Source: Moorena producens 3L (GTDB taxonomy: Bacteria > Cyanobacteriota > Cyanobacteriia > Cyanobacteriales > Coleofasciculaceae). Taken from it: 64,000 nt of DNA. Where the stretch lies: the NCBI RefSeq assembly GCF_000211815.1, contig NZ_GL890942.1:95568-159567 (forward strand). Reading direction: 5' to 3'. Position numbers and translations under genes: made by a program. This document shows, one piece after another, positions 17,748 to 26,540 of the stretch; positions within the stretch are counted from its first letter, which is position 1, and each line of letters begins with the position of its first letter. Below the pieces are notes generated by a model. The model was not told the DNA's origin. It searched no databases and saw only the letters and a program-made list of their open reading frames with translations.

Positions 17748-18096
17748 AGAATGAAGAATGAAGAATGAAGAATGAAGAAGGAAGAATGAAGAATGTAGAA
17801 TGTAGAATGTAGAAGGAAGAATGTAGAAGGAAGAATGTAGAAGGAAGAATGTAGAATGTAGAATGTAGAATGTAGAATGTAGAAGGCAGAAGGCAGAAGG
17901 CAGAAGGCAGAAGGCAGAAGGCAGAAGGCAGAAGGCAGAAGGCAGAAGGCAGAAGGCAGAAGGCAGAAGGCAGAATGTATAATTCTAAATTCTAAATTCT
18001 AAATTCTAAATTCTAAATTCTAAATTCTAAATTCTAAATTCTAAATTCTAAATTCTAAATTCTAAATTCTAAATTCTAAATTCTAAATTCTAAATT
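17728..18096. repeat. Three consecutive STRR arrays inside the sugar-transporter operon
   Basis: GAATGAA units (17728-17780), a GAATGTA/GGAAGAA mixture (to about 17880), about thirteen GGCAGAA units (17884-17974), then about sixteen TTCTAAA units (17981-18094). The first array encodes the last residues of the binding protein. Confidence 0.95.
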
Positions 18097-18101
18097 GTTG
18101 A

Positions 18102-18983
18102 ATGAAAACTGATCCGATAGCAGCACAGGAGCAAAGGACAGGGTGGTTGTTGGTAACACCAGCATTGTTACTACTGCTGCTAGTCTATGGCTATCCTATT
18201 TTGCGTTCGTTCTGGTTAAGTTTGTTCACTAAGAACCTAGGGACACAGCTACAACCGGTCTTTTCTGGTCTCAATAATTATGGGCGAATGATGGGGGATG
18301 GTCGCTTCTGGCAGAGTCTCTGGAATACTGTGATTTTTACCTCAGTATCTGTTGCTCTGGAACTGGTGTTAGGAATTGCGATCGCATTAATTTTAAATCA
18401 AACCTTTAAAGGAAGGGGTATTGTGCGCACCATCGCTATCCTGCCTTGGGCCTTGCCAACTGCTTTGATCGGTCTAGTATGGGCTTGGATGTTTAATGAC
18501 CAGTTTGGGGTTTGGAATGATATCTTACTGCGTCTAGGTATTATTCAAGACGGAATCAACTGGCTAGGATACCCTACAACAGCGATGATGGCAGTGATTG
18601 CCGCAGACGTTTGGAAAACTACACCCTTCATCAGCATTTTGCTCCTAGCTGGCTTGCAGTCTATTCCCCAAGACCTATACGAAGCCCATGCCCTAGACGG
18701 TGCTACCCCCTGGCAAAGTTTCAAGCAAATTACTCTACCGCTATTGACGCCCCAAATCCTAATTTCCCTACTGTTCCGCTTTGCCCAAGCTTTCGGAGTC
18801 TTCGACCTGATCAAAGTGATGACTGGAGGTGGTCCGGGAGGAGCTACAGAAGTTGTATCTCTCTACATCTATACCACTGTCATGGATTATCTAGACTTTG
18901 GTTATGGTGCTGCCCTTGTGGTAGTAACCTTTTTGATACTGGTAACCACGGTGGTAATTATAGCCCTAGGCTCACGCAACTAA
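18102..18983 (+). CDS. Sugar ABC transporter permease 1 (MalF-type)
   Basis: 293 residues with six predicted membrane helices. The EAA loop that contacts the ATPase is YEAHALDGATPWQSFKQITLPLL (near residues 195-220). N-terminal segment GWLLVTPALLLLLLVYGYP is typical for family members such as UgpA/MalF without the large periplasmic insert. Works with 19108-19977 and 21029-22111 to import a sugar. Only a repeat array precedes it; no Shine-Dalgarno is evident. Confidence 0.9.
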   Translation: MKTDPIAAQEQRTGWLLVTPALLLLLLVYGYPILRSFWLSLFTKNLGTQLQPVFSGLNNYGRMMGDGRFWQSLWNTVIFTSVSVALELVLGIAIALILNQTFKGRGIVRTIAILPWALPTALIGLVWAWMFNDQFGVWNDILLRLGIIQDGINWLGYPTTAMMAVIAADVWKTTPFISILLLAGLQSIPQDLYEAHALDGATPWQSFKQITLPLLTPQILISLLFRFAQAFGVFDLIKVMTGGGPGGATEVVSLYIYTTVMDYLDFGYGAALVVVTFLILVTTVVIIALGSRN

Positions 18984-18998
18984 TGACTATTCTGCCTC

Positions 18999-19107
18999 AG
19001 GAGTTACGCAAAGCCCCCTAAATCCCCCAATTCTGGGGGACTTTGACATCATTCCCCCCCAAATTGGGTGGTTAGGGGGGCAAAACCAACTCAACTTCGT
19101 AAGTCCT
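18999..19107. mobile_element. MITE-like imperfect palindrome
   Basis: Ends AGGAGTTACG and CGTAAGTCCT are inverted (one mismatch); inside, GCCCCCTAAATCCCCCAATT pairs imperfectly with AAATTGGGTGGTTAGGGGGG. The right end abuts the start codon of permease 2. No convincing target duplication, so this is either an old MITE or a palindromic dispersed repeat. Confidence 0.55.
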
Positions 19108-19977
19108 ATGCCTAACTCATCATCCCCTCAACCGAAAACAAAACAAATTAACATTATCAAACTAATTATCCTGCCCCTAGGAATCATCTTATTGATAATT
19201 TTCTGCCTAGCACCACTCCTTTGGCAATTCCTCACTTCCATCAAAGTCAACCAAGATATCTCTTCCCTTCCCAATATTTATTTCCCTAAGCGGTATACAC
19301 TTGACCACTATATAAACTTATTTACCCTGCGCCCCCTAGTCCACTATATTTTCAACAGCACCTTTGTATCAATTACTTCCACACTATTGTGTTTAGGGAT
19401 AGGAACTCCCGCTGCTTACGCCTTAGCACGGTTAACCCTAAGGGGAGAAAAAATCATCATTGCTGGGATTATCATTATCACATTATTTCCCTTTATTTTG
19501 ATATTCCTAGGACTCCTGGAACTTATCAAAATTATTAAACTAGGGAATAATTATCTAAGCCTGATTATTTCCTATACAGCTATCAACCTTCCTCTCACCC
19601 TATTAGTGATGCGCAGCTTTTTTCAACAGCTACCGCCAGAGCTAGAAGATGCTGCTAAAGTCGATGGCTATAGCACCTGGCAAATGCTAATCGAAATTCT
19701 ATTACCTCTAACCGTTCCAGCTTTAGTAACAACAGGAATACTTACCTTTATTTTTGCTTGGAATGAATTTATTTTAGCCCTCACTTTCATTAGCCAAGAA
19801 TCTATGAAAACCCTGCCCGTTGCTGCGGCTCAGTTAAGTGGTTCTCTGGGAAAAGAGATTCCCTACGGTTCCATTGCGGCTATGACAGTTATAGGAACAT
19901 TTCCCCTAGTGGTATTAGTAATGTTTTTCCAAGGTAAAATTGTCCAAGGTTTAACATCGGGAGCAGTTAAGGGTTGA
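19108..19977 (+). CDS. Sugar ABC transporter permease 2 (MalG-type)
   Basis: 289 residues, six membrane helices, EAA loop LEDAAKVDGYSTWQMLIEI around residues 190-208 with the conserved glycine. Forms the heterodimeric pore with permease 1. The native ribosome-binding site seems to have been replaced by the palindromic element immediately upstream. Codon use is more AT-rich than permease 1. Confidence 0.9.
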   Translation: MPNSSSPQPKTKQINIIKLIILPLGIILLIIFCLAPLLWQFLTSIKVNQDISSLPNIYFPKRYTLDHYINLFTLRPLVHYIFNSTFVSITSTLLCLGIGTPAAYALARLTLRGEKIIIAGIIIITLFPFILIFLGLLELIKIIKLGNNYLSLIISYTAINLPLTLLVMRSFFQQLPPELEDAAKVDGYSTWQMLIEILLPLTVPALVTTGILTFIFAWNEFILALTFISQESMKTLPVAAAQLSGSLGKEIPYGSIAAMTVIGTFPLVVLVMFFQGKIVQGLTSGAVKG

Positions 19978-19979
19978 CT

Positions 19980-20190
19980 CTTTGGGGGTTGAAGGTTTGG
20001 AGGGTTGAAGGTTGGAGGTTGGAGGTTGGAGGTTTGGAGGGTTGGAGGGTTGGAGGGTTGGAGGGTTGAAGGTTGAAGGTTGAAGGTTGAAGGTTGGAGG
20101 TTGGAGGGTTGGAGGTTGGAGGGTTGGAGGGTTGGAGGGTTGGAGGGTTGGAGGGTTGGAGGGTTGGAGGGTTGGAGGTTGTTCGGCCTT
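19980..20190. repeat. GGTTGGA/GGTTGAA heptamer array
   Basis: About 200 bases of GGTTGAA, GGTTGGA and GGGTTGGA units directly after permease 2. Confidence 0.95.
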
Positions 20191-20258
20191 GGCGTTCTTT
20201 GTAGGGAAGGTTTTAAGATTGAATTTTTTAAGATTGAATCTTTTGAGTTTGGAAGAGT

Positions 20259-20672
20259 ATGGGAACGATAAAACGATTTGAAGAAATTCAGGGATGGCAG
20301 ACAGCACGGGAGTTGACAAGGTTGGTTTACGCACTTTCAAAGGAGGGAGCGTTTTCCCGTGATTTTGGTTTGTGCAACCAGATGCGTCGTGCAGCGGTTT
20401 CTATCATGTCAAATATTGCTGAGGGCTTTGAGAGTCGGACACAACGTCTTTTTATTGAGTTTTTAGGTCGAGCTAGAGGCTCTGCGGGTGAATTACGTTC
20501 TCAAGCCTATGTTGCTCTTGATGCTGGTTACATTCATCAATCTCAGTTTACACAACTATTTGATCTATGCCAGAAGTGCAGCCGACAAATTACAGGATTC
20601 ATGGCATATCTGAAAACCTACCCTGATCAAAACCGACTCCGCGAGGATGAAGGAGATTATCGTATTGATTGA
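20259..20672 (+). CDS. Four-helix-bundle protein (S23/IVS family)
   Basis: 137 residues, all-helical. Signature elements: WQTARELTRLVYALSK, NQMRRAAVSIMSNIAEGFE and FLGRARGSAGELRSQ, the hallmark of the TIGR02436 / 23S-intervening-sequence protein family, which forms a pentameric bundle. Cellular role unknown. It sits between two STRR arrays inside the sugar-transporter operon, so it appears to be an inserted passenger rather than a transport component. Confidence 0.85.
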   Translation: MGTIKRFEEIQGWQTARELTRLVYALSKEGAFSRDFGLCNQMRRAAVSIMSNIAEGFESRTQRLFIEFLGRARGSAGELRSQAYVALDAGYIHQSQFTQLFDLCQKCSRQITGFMAYLKTYPDQNRLREDEGDYRID

Positions 20673-20917
20673 CAGTTTTGAAACTTGACTTCCCTCAGAT
20701 CGTTTCTGTTTGCATCTGAATTGTAAACATTGATGGGTAGATGGAAGGAGAGTATAATTTTCCCGCGAATTTTGCCTAATTGCAAAAGCCATCTAGCGCG
20801 GTCTTGGGGAGGCAGTGCCCTATTGGGGAAGTAATGCGATCGCGTTCGCACACAGCTCCAAAATCATCAGCGACTGTATCAAGACAGTGATATCCACGCT
20901 CAACTTTTCACCTAAAA
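20673..20917. other. Gap after four-helix-bundle gene
   Basis: Contains a fragment of the GCGGTCTTGGGGAGGCAGTG dispersed repeat (20797-20822) and a GCGATCGC site. No gene seen. Confidence 0.5.
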
Positions 20918-21022
20918 ACCTTCAACCAAATAACCTTCAACCAAATAACCTTCAACCAAATAACCTTCAACCTTCAACCAAATAACCTTCAACCAAATAA
21001 CCTCCAAACCTCCAAACCTCCA
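20918..21022. repeat. AACCTTCAACCAAAT repeats
   Basis: About seven degenerate copies directly before the ATPase start; no Shine-Dalgarno remains. Confidence 0.85.
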
Positions 21023-21028
21023 GATAGT

Positions 21029-22111
21029 ATGCCTAAACTAGAACTACATAATATTAATAAAATCTACAAGACTAACAAGGGTAACGTCATCCCAGTTAAC
21101 GACATTAGCTTAGAAGTGGATGAAGGAGAATTTCTGACCCTACTTGGGCCATCGGGATGTGGTAAATCTACGATGCTGCGACTAATTGCTGGGTTAGAGC
21201 AACCCACCCATGGCAAAGTAGTTATCAATGGACGGGATGTTACTCATGTTAGACCAGGCGATCGCAATATCGCTATGGTTTTCCAAAGCTATGCTCTCTA
21301 TCCTCATATGACCGTATATGACAATATGGCCGCTAGTCTGAAACTCCATAAAGTCCCTTCTGACCAAATTCGGAGCCTGGTGCAGGAAGTAGCTGGTAAA
21401 CTGGGACTGGAAAATTTGATGGAGCGTAAGCCTAGTCAGCTATCTGGTGGTCAGCGCCAGCGGGTTGCTCTGGGCAGGGCATTGGTGCGGCAACCGGCTG
21501 TGTTTTTGTTAGACGAACCTCTGAGTAACTTGGATGCTTTGCTGCGAGAGCAAGTTAGGGCGGATTTGAAGCAGCTATTTGTTGCTCAAAAGGCACCAGT
21601 GGTTTATGTTACTCATGACCAAACCGAAGCGATGACCCTCTCAACCAAGATTGCGGTGTTATCTGAGGGTAAGCTGCAACAGCTAGATACACCCCAGGGC
21701 ATTTACAAGCAGCCAGCAAATCAGTTTGTGGCTAGTTTTGTCGGTTCTCCCCAAATGAACTTACTGACACTTCACTGTCAGGGGAATTATGCCATCTTGG
21801 GTGAGGTCAAAATTCCTTTGCCAAATTTGCCTAAAGTGCCGCCACAGATTGTCCTAGGTATCCGCCCAGAAGATGTGGCCTTAGCTCAACCAGAGGATAA
21901 ATATAGGATTGAGGGTCGCATCTACCTCGTGGAAAATCTAGGCATGCATAATTTAATTAGTGTTCGGGTGAAGGGGTCAGACTCTCTCAGTATCCGAGGG
22001 TTATTACCTAATAATTTAACTTGGGAAACCGAAGAAGTGACCCTGGCTATATCACCCCAGTTGATTCACTGGTTTGATAGTGAAACATGCGTTCGCTTAG
22101 GGTCTCTTTAG
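21029..22111 (+). CDS. Sugar ABC transporter ATP-binding protein (MalK/UgpC-type)
   Basis: 360 residues. Walker A GPSGCGKST (about 39-47), Q-loop FQSYALYPHMT, signature LSGGQRQRVALGRAL (about 135-149), Walker B VFLLDEPLSNLDA, H-loop VTHDQ. A C-terminal TOBE/OB regulatory domain (about 240-360) contains LGIRPEDV. Energises the permease pair upstream; such ATPases may serve several sugar porters. Separated from its partners by a repeat array and the four-helix-bundle ORF. Confidence 0.93.
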   Translation: MPKLELHNINKIYKTNKGNVIPVNDISLEVDEGEFLTLLGPSGCGKSTMLRLIAGLEQPTHGKVVINGRDVTHVRPGDRNIAMVFQSYALYPHMTVYDNMAASLKLHKVPSDQIRSLVQEVAGKLGLENLMERKPSQLSGGQRQRVALGRALVRQPAVFLLDEPLSNLDALLREQVRADLKQLFVAQKAPVVYVTHDQTEAMTLSTKIAVLSEGKLQQLDTPQGIYKQPANQFVASFVGSPQMNLLTLHCQGNYAILGEVKIPLPNLPKVPPQIVLGIRPEDVALAQPEDKYRIEGRIYLVENLGMHNLISVRVKGSDSLSIRGLLPNNLTWETEEVTLAISPQLIHWFDSETCVRLGSL

Positions 22112-22284
22112 AGCATCCAGTAGCGGCTCTTTGAGAGCATTGGATTTTCCACAAACTTTACCCACTATAGCAGAAACAATCAACTAAACATATTAAGAAA
22201 TATGTAGAAAATGGAGCCCTAGCAAGGAGAGGGCAGGGACCAGAGCACAGTAATGTAAACAATAATGTAAACAATGTTTATATT

Positions 22285-22313
22285 TTGACAGTGAAAACTA
22301 ATTTTGATAAAAT
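22285..22313 (+). promoter_or_regulatory. Consensus sigma-70 promoter for peroxidase module
   Basis: TTGACA (22285-22290), 17-base spacer, TAAAAT (22308-22313). A second TATAAT lies at 22322-22327. It is about 190 bases upstream of the first gene of the module. Confidence 0.7.
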
Positions 22314-22330
22314 AAATAGGGTATAATTAA

Positions 22331-22345
22331 TGATGATTGTCATCA
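22331..22345. promoter_or_regulatory. Palindromic operator candidate
   Basis: TGATGA-ttg-TCATCA, perfect 6-3-6 inverted repeat starting 17 bases after the -10, where the repressor of a stress-inducible promoter could sit. Resembles a Fur-family half-site arrangement, but this is inference. Confidence 0.45.
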
Positions 22346-22412
22346 AGTTACAGTCACACCAACCCGTCAATGCTCTATAGTCTAAAGCTACATAGGGTTA
22401 AACGCGATCGCT

Positions 22413-22462
22413 AAACCGTAAACTAAACCGTAAACTAAACCGTAAACTAAACCATAAACTTA
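22413..22462. repeat. AAACCGTAAACT repeats
   Basis: Four copies of a 12-base unit in the presumed leader of the peroxidase module. Confidence 0.85.
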
Positions 22463-22502
22463 GTTTCGCCAAAACCCCATTATTAATTAAATGGAGGGCA
22501 AA

Positions 22503-23711
22503 ATGTCCCCAAACCCCCTGACTGTTATTGTCAAGATAAAGCCTGGAGAAGAGGCAGAACTAAAATCAATTCTCGAAGCAATTGACTCGGATCCAGAAAA
22601 TAATCCCTATGTTCGCTTTCCTGAGAGCCGTAACACCCACTTGGCGCGTTTTGCCATCCTCAATGATCCTGATAATGGACCGCGCTTGCTCTTTTCGAGC
22701 AATTATGATGGTGACTTAGATAGCTACCTAAATGAAATAATTCAGATATCACCAGGAATGGATAGCCTATGGGAAAAATGCCAAGGCTATACCGGCAAGC
22801 CACAATTCTCTGAATTTATTAACGAACACTCCTATCAGCCCGAAGCCTTCTACATCGCCTTCCGTAACGAAACAGTCGAAAGCCTCAAGAACTACATCGC
22901 AATTCGGAAACATATTGAAAATTTCTTAGATCTTAAGGATGTCGCTAACTACCTAGATTGTTCAGGAGTAAAGCCATTTTTAGATAAAGTTGCCCAGGTT
23001 TCTCAAACTAATACCTGGTGGGAAGTTGTGGGATTGAATGGATTAAAGATATTGAGAGGATTGGTAGCTCTGGTTCAAGGGATATTGAACCTAATTCGCG
23101 AAATCCTCTTGGTTATAATAAATTTTCTGGCTAGCATACTGGGCAAACCGGAAAATAGAAGTGAAATTGGACAATATACTAGTGTAAAAGCTGATCTCGC
23201 TCAAAGTCAGCTTCTGGCCAACGCAGAAGATCGTTTTGTCCAGAACTCAATGAATCACCTTGTAGACATTAAGCCTGAGCGAATCAAGCGTCTGAAGATA
23301 GTATTGTTTCTTGTTAATTGGGCTGGACAATATCTATTTCCCCCGGCATCCCTAGCTAATATCACTACAATTCATTTTGCCCGTTGGCTGATTATTGATG
23401 AAGGGAAACGTTTACTATTTTTAAGTAATTATGATGGCTCCTGGGATAATTATCTGAATGATTTTGTTGATCGAGCCAGCGACGGATTAAACTCCATTTG
23501 GAACAACACAATGACTTATCCAGAGGGAGGCGCTCAGGATATCGGGGCGTTCAAACAATATTTCCGAGATTACCAAACCCCATCCCTATTCTACTACAGT
23601 GCCTATCCTGAGCAAACTGTCCAAACTAGTTTGAGAGACCAACAAATTAGCAAAATGATCGGGACAAATTTTGATCGAGCTGCGATTGAGGAATGGTTAA
23701 AACTGCTCTAA
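22503..23711 (+). CDS. Uncharacterised protein with duplicated domain, next to DyP peroxidase
   Basis: 402 residues from the ATG at 22503, chosen because GGAGG sits seven bases upstream; an in-frame ATG at 22491 overlaps that site. Two copies of one domain: residues about 5-135 and 270-390 share HLARFAILND/HFARWLIIDE, RLLFSSNYDGDLDSYLNE/RLLFLSNYDGSWDNYLND and a following Trp-rich helix, then an F(Y/F)YxxxxxETV block. Between them is a membrane-active or amphipathic stretch (GLVALVQGILNLIREILLVIINFLAS). No heme ligand is obvious. The repeats look like ferredoxin-like alpha/beta modules, as DyP has, but that is inference. Likely cotranscribed with the peroxidase 120 bases downstream. Confidence 0.7.
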   Translation: MSPNPLTVIVKIKPGEEAELKSILEAIDSDPENNPYVRFPESRNTHLARFAILNDPDNGPRLLFSSNYDGDLDSYLNEIIQISPGMDSLWEKCQGYTGKPQFSEFINEHSYQPEAFYIAFRNETVESLKNYIAIRKHIENFLDLKDVANYLDCSGVKPFLDKVAQVSQTNTWWEVVGLNGLKILRGLVALVQGILNLIREILLVIINFLASILGKPENRSEIGQYTSVKADLAQSQLLANAEDRFVQNSMNHLVDIKPERIKRLKIVLFLVNWAGQYLFPPASLANITTIHFARWLIIDEGKRLLFLSNYDGSWDNYLNDFVDRASDGLNSIWNNTMTYPEGGAQDIGAFKQYFRDYQTPSLFYYSAYPEQTVQTSLRDQQISKMIGTNFDRAAIEEWLKLL

Positions 23712-23832
23712 CGGTTTGTTGATAACGGTTTCTTGAAACAGCTACTGAATAGAATAATTAATCGTCAGCTGGATGCAGCGATAACTCAGAGATAACTCTG
23801 TAACTCTAAACCCAGAAACGAGGGAAGTGACC

Positions 23833-25299
23833 ATGTCAGAATTAACGCCAGAAGCACGGGAAGATATTCAGGGAATTATATTGAGTGGTTATGGGCATCT
23901 GCGCTATGCCTTATATTTATTTGTTCAAATCAAGAACCCTAAACAAGCTCAGGCATGGTTAAACACTATTATCCCGGAAATCACCACAGGTAAATTGTGG
24001 CCAAAACGACCAGATGGAACCACGGAAAAACCTGAATCTACCTTGAACATTGCCTTTACCCACAAAGGATTGCAGGCTCTTAACCTACCACAGCACACTC
24101 TCGAAACCTTTTCCAGGGAATTAATAGAAGGGATAGCCACTTCAAAACGTTCTCGTATATTAGGAGATACGGCAGAAAGTGCTCCAGATAAATGGGATGT
24201 CGGTGGCTCAAATAATGAAGAGATTCATATGCTGTTGGTCCTTTATGGATTAGACCCCGAAAGCCTCGCCCAGCGGCGCAACCAATTGCTTCAAGATCAA
24301 GAAGATAATCTAGTGGTTGTGGCAGAAGAGCCTGGGTTTAGAGGTACTAGTAATAAGGAGCATTTTGGCTTTAACGACAGTATTTCCCAGCCGATCATTG
24401 AGGGGACTCGAAACAACCAAAACCCTAATCAAGATGTGGTTAGGACTGGGGAGTTTATCCTGGGCTATCCCAATCAATACGATTTCTTGCCTGCTACCCC
24501 ATCTGTGCCAGTAGACCAGGATAGTGATAATATCTTGCCCAGTTTTCCAGGTACAGAGCTGTCAGAGTTCAAAGATTTCGGGCGTCATGGAACTTACCTG
24601 GTATACCGGAAGCTAGCTCAGGATGTAGCTGGCTTTTGGCAATATATTGCCCAACAAGGACATGATGGCGAGGGTTGTCCCCATGCTCCAACTATGAGCT
24701 TGCTTGCAGCTAAGTTAGTAGGACGTTGGCCCAGTGGTACGCCCCTAGTGCTTGCCCCAGACCAGGATAACCCAGAGATTCAGGACAAGAATCAGTTCAA
24801 GTACTTACCAGAAGATAAGGAGGGTTATCGTTGTCCTATCGGTGCTCACATCCGTCGTAGCAACCCCAGAGATTCCTTTCTAGATGCCACCCCAGAGAAT
24901 TCCTTCAAACTATCCAATCGGCATCGGATTATTCGACGGGGAGCCCTTTACGGAGAACCTCTATTCCCCATCGATGATATCGAAAACGGTCAGTTGCCTG
25001 TGGATATCGAGGATGATGGCAAGCCCCGAGGACTGCATTTCTTCAGTATTAATGCTAATATTAGGCGTCAATTTGAGTTTCTTCAGGAAACTTGGTGTAA
25101 CAATCCTCGATTTAACCGTTTATATGGTAACAAAGACCCGATCATCGGAGATAATGACGGTTCTGGTCATATGACCATTCAGCGTTCACTGATTCGTAAA
25201 CGAATTAATAACCTACCTCGATTTGTAACCGTCAAGGGGGGTGGATACTTTTTTATGCCAAGTATCACCGCCATGCAATTTATGGTTAATTTTGCCTGA
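23833..25299 (+). CDS. DyP-type heme peroxidase
   Basis: 488 residues from ATG 23833 (preceded by GAGGGAAG; a GTG six bases earlier is the alternative). Dye-decolorising peroxidase: heme-cavity motif FGFNDSISQPIIEG in the place of GxxDG, proximal histidine in CPIGAHIRRSNPRD (about residue 339), distal arginine in RHRIIRRGALYGE. No Tat signal, so probably cytoplasmic or encapsulated. The length fits the larger DyP subclasses rather than the 300-residue B class. Uses hydrogen peroxide to oxidise an unknown organic or lipid substrate. Confidence 0.92.
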   Translation: MSELTPEAREDIQGIILSGYGHLRYALYLFVQIKNPKQAQAWLNTIIPEITTGKLWPKRPDGTTEKPESTLNIAFTHKGLQALNLPQHTLETFSRELIEGIATSKRSRILGDTAESAPDKWDVGGSNNEEIHMLLVLYGLDPESLAQRRNQLLQDQEDNLVVVAEEPGFRGTSNKEHFGFNDSISQPIIEGTRNNQNPNQDVVRTGEFILGYPNQYDFLPATPSVPVDQDSDNILPSFPGTELSEFKDFGRHGTYLVYRKLAQDVAGFWQYIAQQGHDGEGCPHAPTMSLLAAKLVGRWPSGTPLVLAPDQDNPEIQDKNQFKYLPEDKEGYRCPIGAHIRRSNPRDSFLDATPENSFKLSNRHRIIRRGALYGEPLFPIDDIENGQLPVDIEDDGKPRGLHFFSINANIRRQFEFLQETWCNNPRFNRLYGNKDPIIGDNDGSGHMTIQRSLIRKRINNLPRFVTVKGGGYFFMPSITAMQFMVNFA

Positions 25300-25324
25300 G
25301 TTGTCAAATTCCAGACCTGTTAAA

Positions 25325-25490
25325 AACGCTATATAGTGCTTTCTAGCGTAATCAGGTACATAGGATTTTTTACCTATTGCCTATTGCTAGCATGCCTATT
25401 GCCTCTTTCCCCTTGCCTATTCTCTGTTCCCTGTTCCCTGTTCCCTGTTCCCTGTTCCCTAAAATCACAAAATTGAAAACCACTATAGTG
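25325..25490. repeat. Arm-plus-STRR repeat element
   Basis: Arm AACGCTATATAG...TCAGGTACATAGGATTTTTTACC, then CTATTGC and CCCTGTT heptamers. Same arm family as 11812 and 45201. Confidence 0.7.
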
Positions 25491-25501
25491 CATCACAAGT
25501 T

Positions 25502-26281
25502 ATGATTCCATTTGCTCTAACCTTTGCAGCAGTTTTTTCTCTGGGAGCTGGGTTGATCTCCCTGTTAACCGTAATGCCTCAGCTCGGTAAGCTAGGCAAG
25601 ACTATCTCTGAGTCCTTTACCCAAGCCCCTGGGCTGGATTTGATCTTATCAGTGATCGTGTGGATTCCCTGGCTGATCAGTGGACTACTTGTAGGCTGGG
25701 TGGGGGTTTTGGCTGCCCTAGTGGGTCAAATATTAGCGCTACAGTTGTGGATTGTTGCTCATGAATTAGTCCATTCTGAGGCAGTACAAGGACCGAGAAT
25801 TGTTAGCTACCTCAATCAGCGGTTTGGCTGGTGGCGAAACCACTTGGCATTATGGGTGACAGCTGTCGTTCTGCCAGTGTTTTTTTTGATTCGCCTTGCT
25901 CAAATAGTCTTGTATCCATTCCTAATCTGGTTACTCGGCTTCCCAACTTACAAGCACAGTGAATGGGTCAATGTCAGTCGCCAGAAGTTTGAAGGCTTAG
26001 TTGGTCATGATCTAATTTGGTGCCTGTACTGTGACTGGATGACTGGGGTTTATTCCCTTGGTGCTGAAATGTTGAGGAATGTCGAATCTTTCTGGTGTCC
26101 GATCCGCTTTTACAATGACAAAAAATGCGAGAACTGTCGGCTCGATTTCCCAGATATCGATGGCGGTTGGGTTGCCAAAGACAGCACCATGGCAGACGTT
26201 GTACAAACAATAGAAGACAATATGCCTAGCGATCGCCAATGGACATGGTTTGGTCACCCAGATCGAGGGAATAGGGAGTAG
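25502..26281 (+). CDS. Membrane protein with cysteine-rich tail, peroxidase module
   Basis: 259 residues. Membrane helices at about 2-26, 45-85 (two) and 115-145; a soluble C-terminal domain has CLYC and CPIRFYNDKKCENC, so four to five cysteines that could bind metal or heme-iron-sulfur or form disulfides. HELVH in the second membrane region is a zinc-protease-like string but lacks other protease context. The last residues (DRGNRE) are encoded by an STRR array, so the natural C-terminus may differ. Unrecognised family; placed 200 bases after the DyP gene, same strand. Confidence 0.65.
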   Translation: MIPFALTFAAVFSLGAGLISLLTVMPQLGKLGKTISESFTQAPGLDLILSVIVWIPWLISGLLVGWVGVLAALVGQILALQLWIVAHELVHSEAVQGPRIVSYLNQRFGWWRNHLALWVTAVVLPVFFLIRLAQIVLYPFLIWLLGFPTYKHSEWVNVSRQKFEGLVGHDLIWCLYCDWMTGVYSLGAEMLRNVESFWCPIRFYNDKKCENCRLDFPDIDGGWVAKDSTMADVVQTIEDNMPSDRQWTWFGHPDRGNRE

Positions 26282-26540
26282 GGAGTAGGCAAAAGGCAAG
26301 AGGCAAAAGGCAAGAGGCAAAAGGCAAGAGGCAAGAGGCAAAAGGCAAGAGGCAAGAGGCAAAAGGCAAGAGGCAAGAGGCAAAATGGAGCTTCGGAGCA
26401 GCGATGTAGTGCGGTCTTGGGGGTTTCCAAGCCAGTTGCTCCCCACACTTGCCACACTTGCCACACTTGCCACACTTCCTAAACTTCTCTATCTTTCCCG
26501 ACTCCCGACTCCCGACTCCCGACTCCCGACTCCCTGCTCC
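26270..26540. repeat. GGCAAAA/GGCAAGA array and dispersed repeat
   Basis: GGGAGTA then about fifteen GGCAAAA/GAGGCAA heptamers (26290-26382), a fragment of the GCGATG...GCGGTCTTGGGGG element (26396-26440), four CACACTTGC units and CGACTCC heptamers up to the catalase-like stop codon. Confidence 0.9.

Noticed and set aside
20080..20281. Trp/Gly-rich ORFs and the minus-strand 129-residue ORF over the GGTTGGA array
   Set aside because: Pure repeat translation in each frame.
26012..26475. Minus-strand ORFs with LLPLASCLLPLA repeats
   Set aside because: Antisense to the membrane protein gene and translated GGCAAAA/GGCAAGA array.
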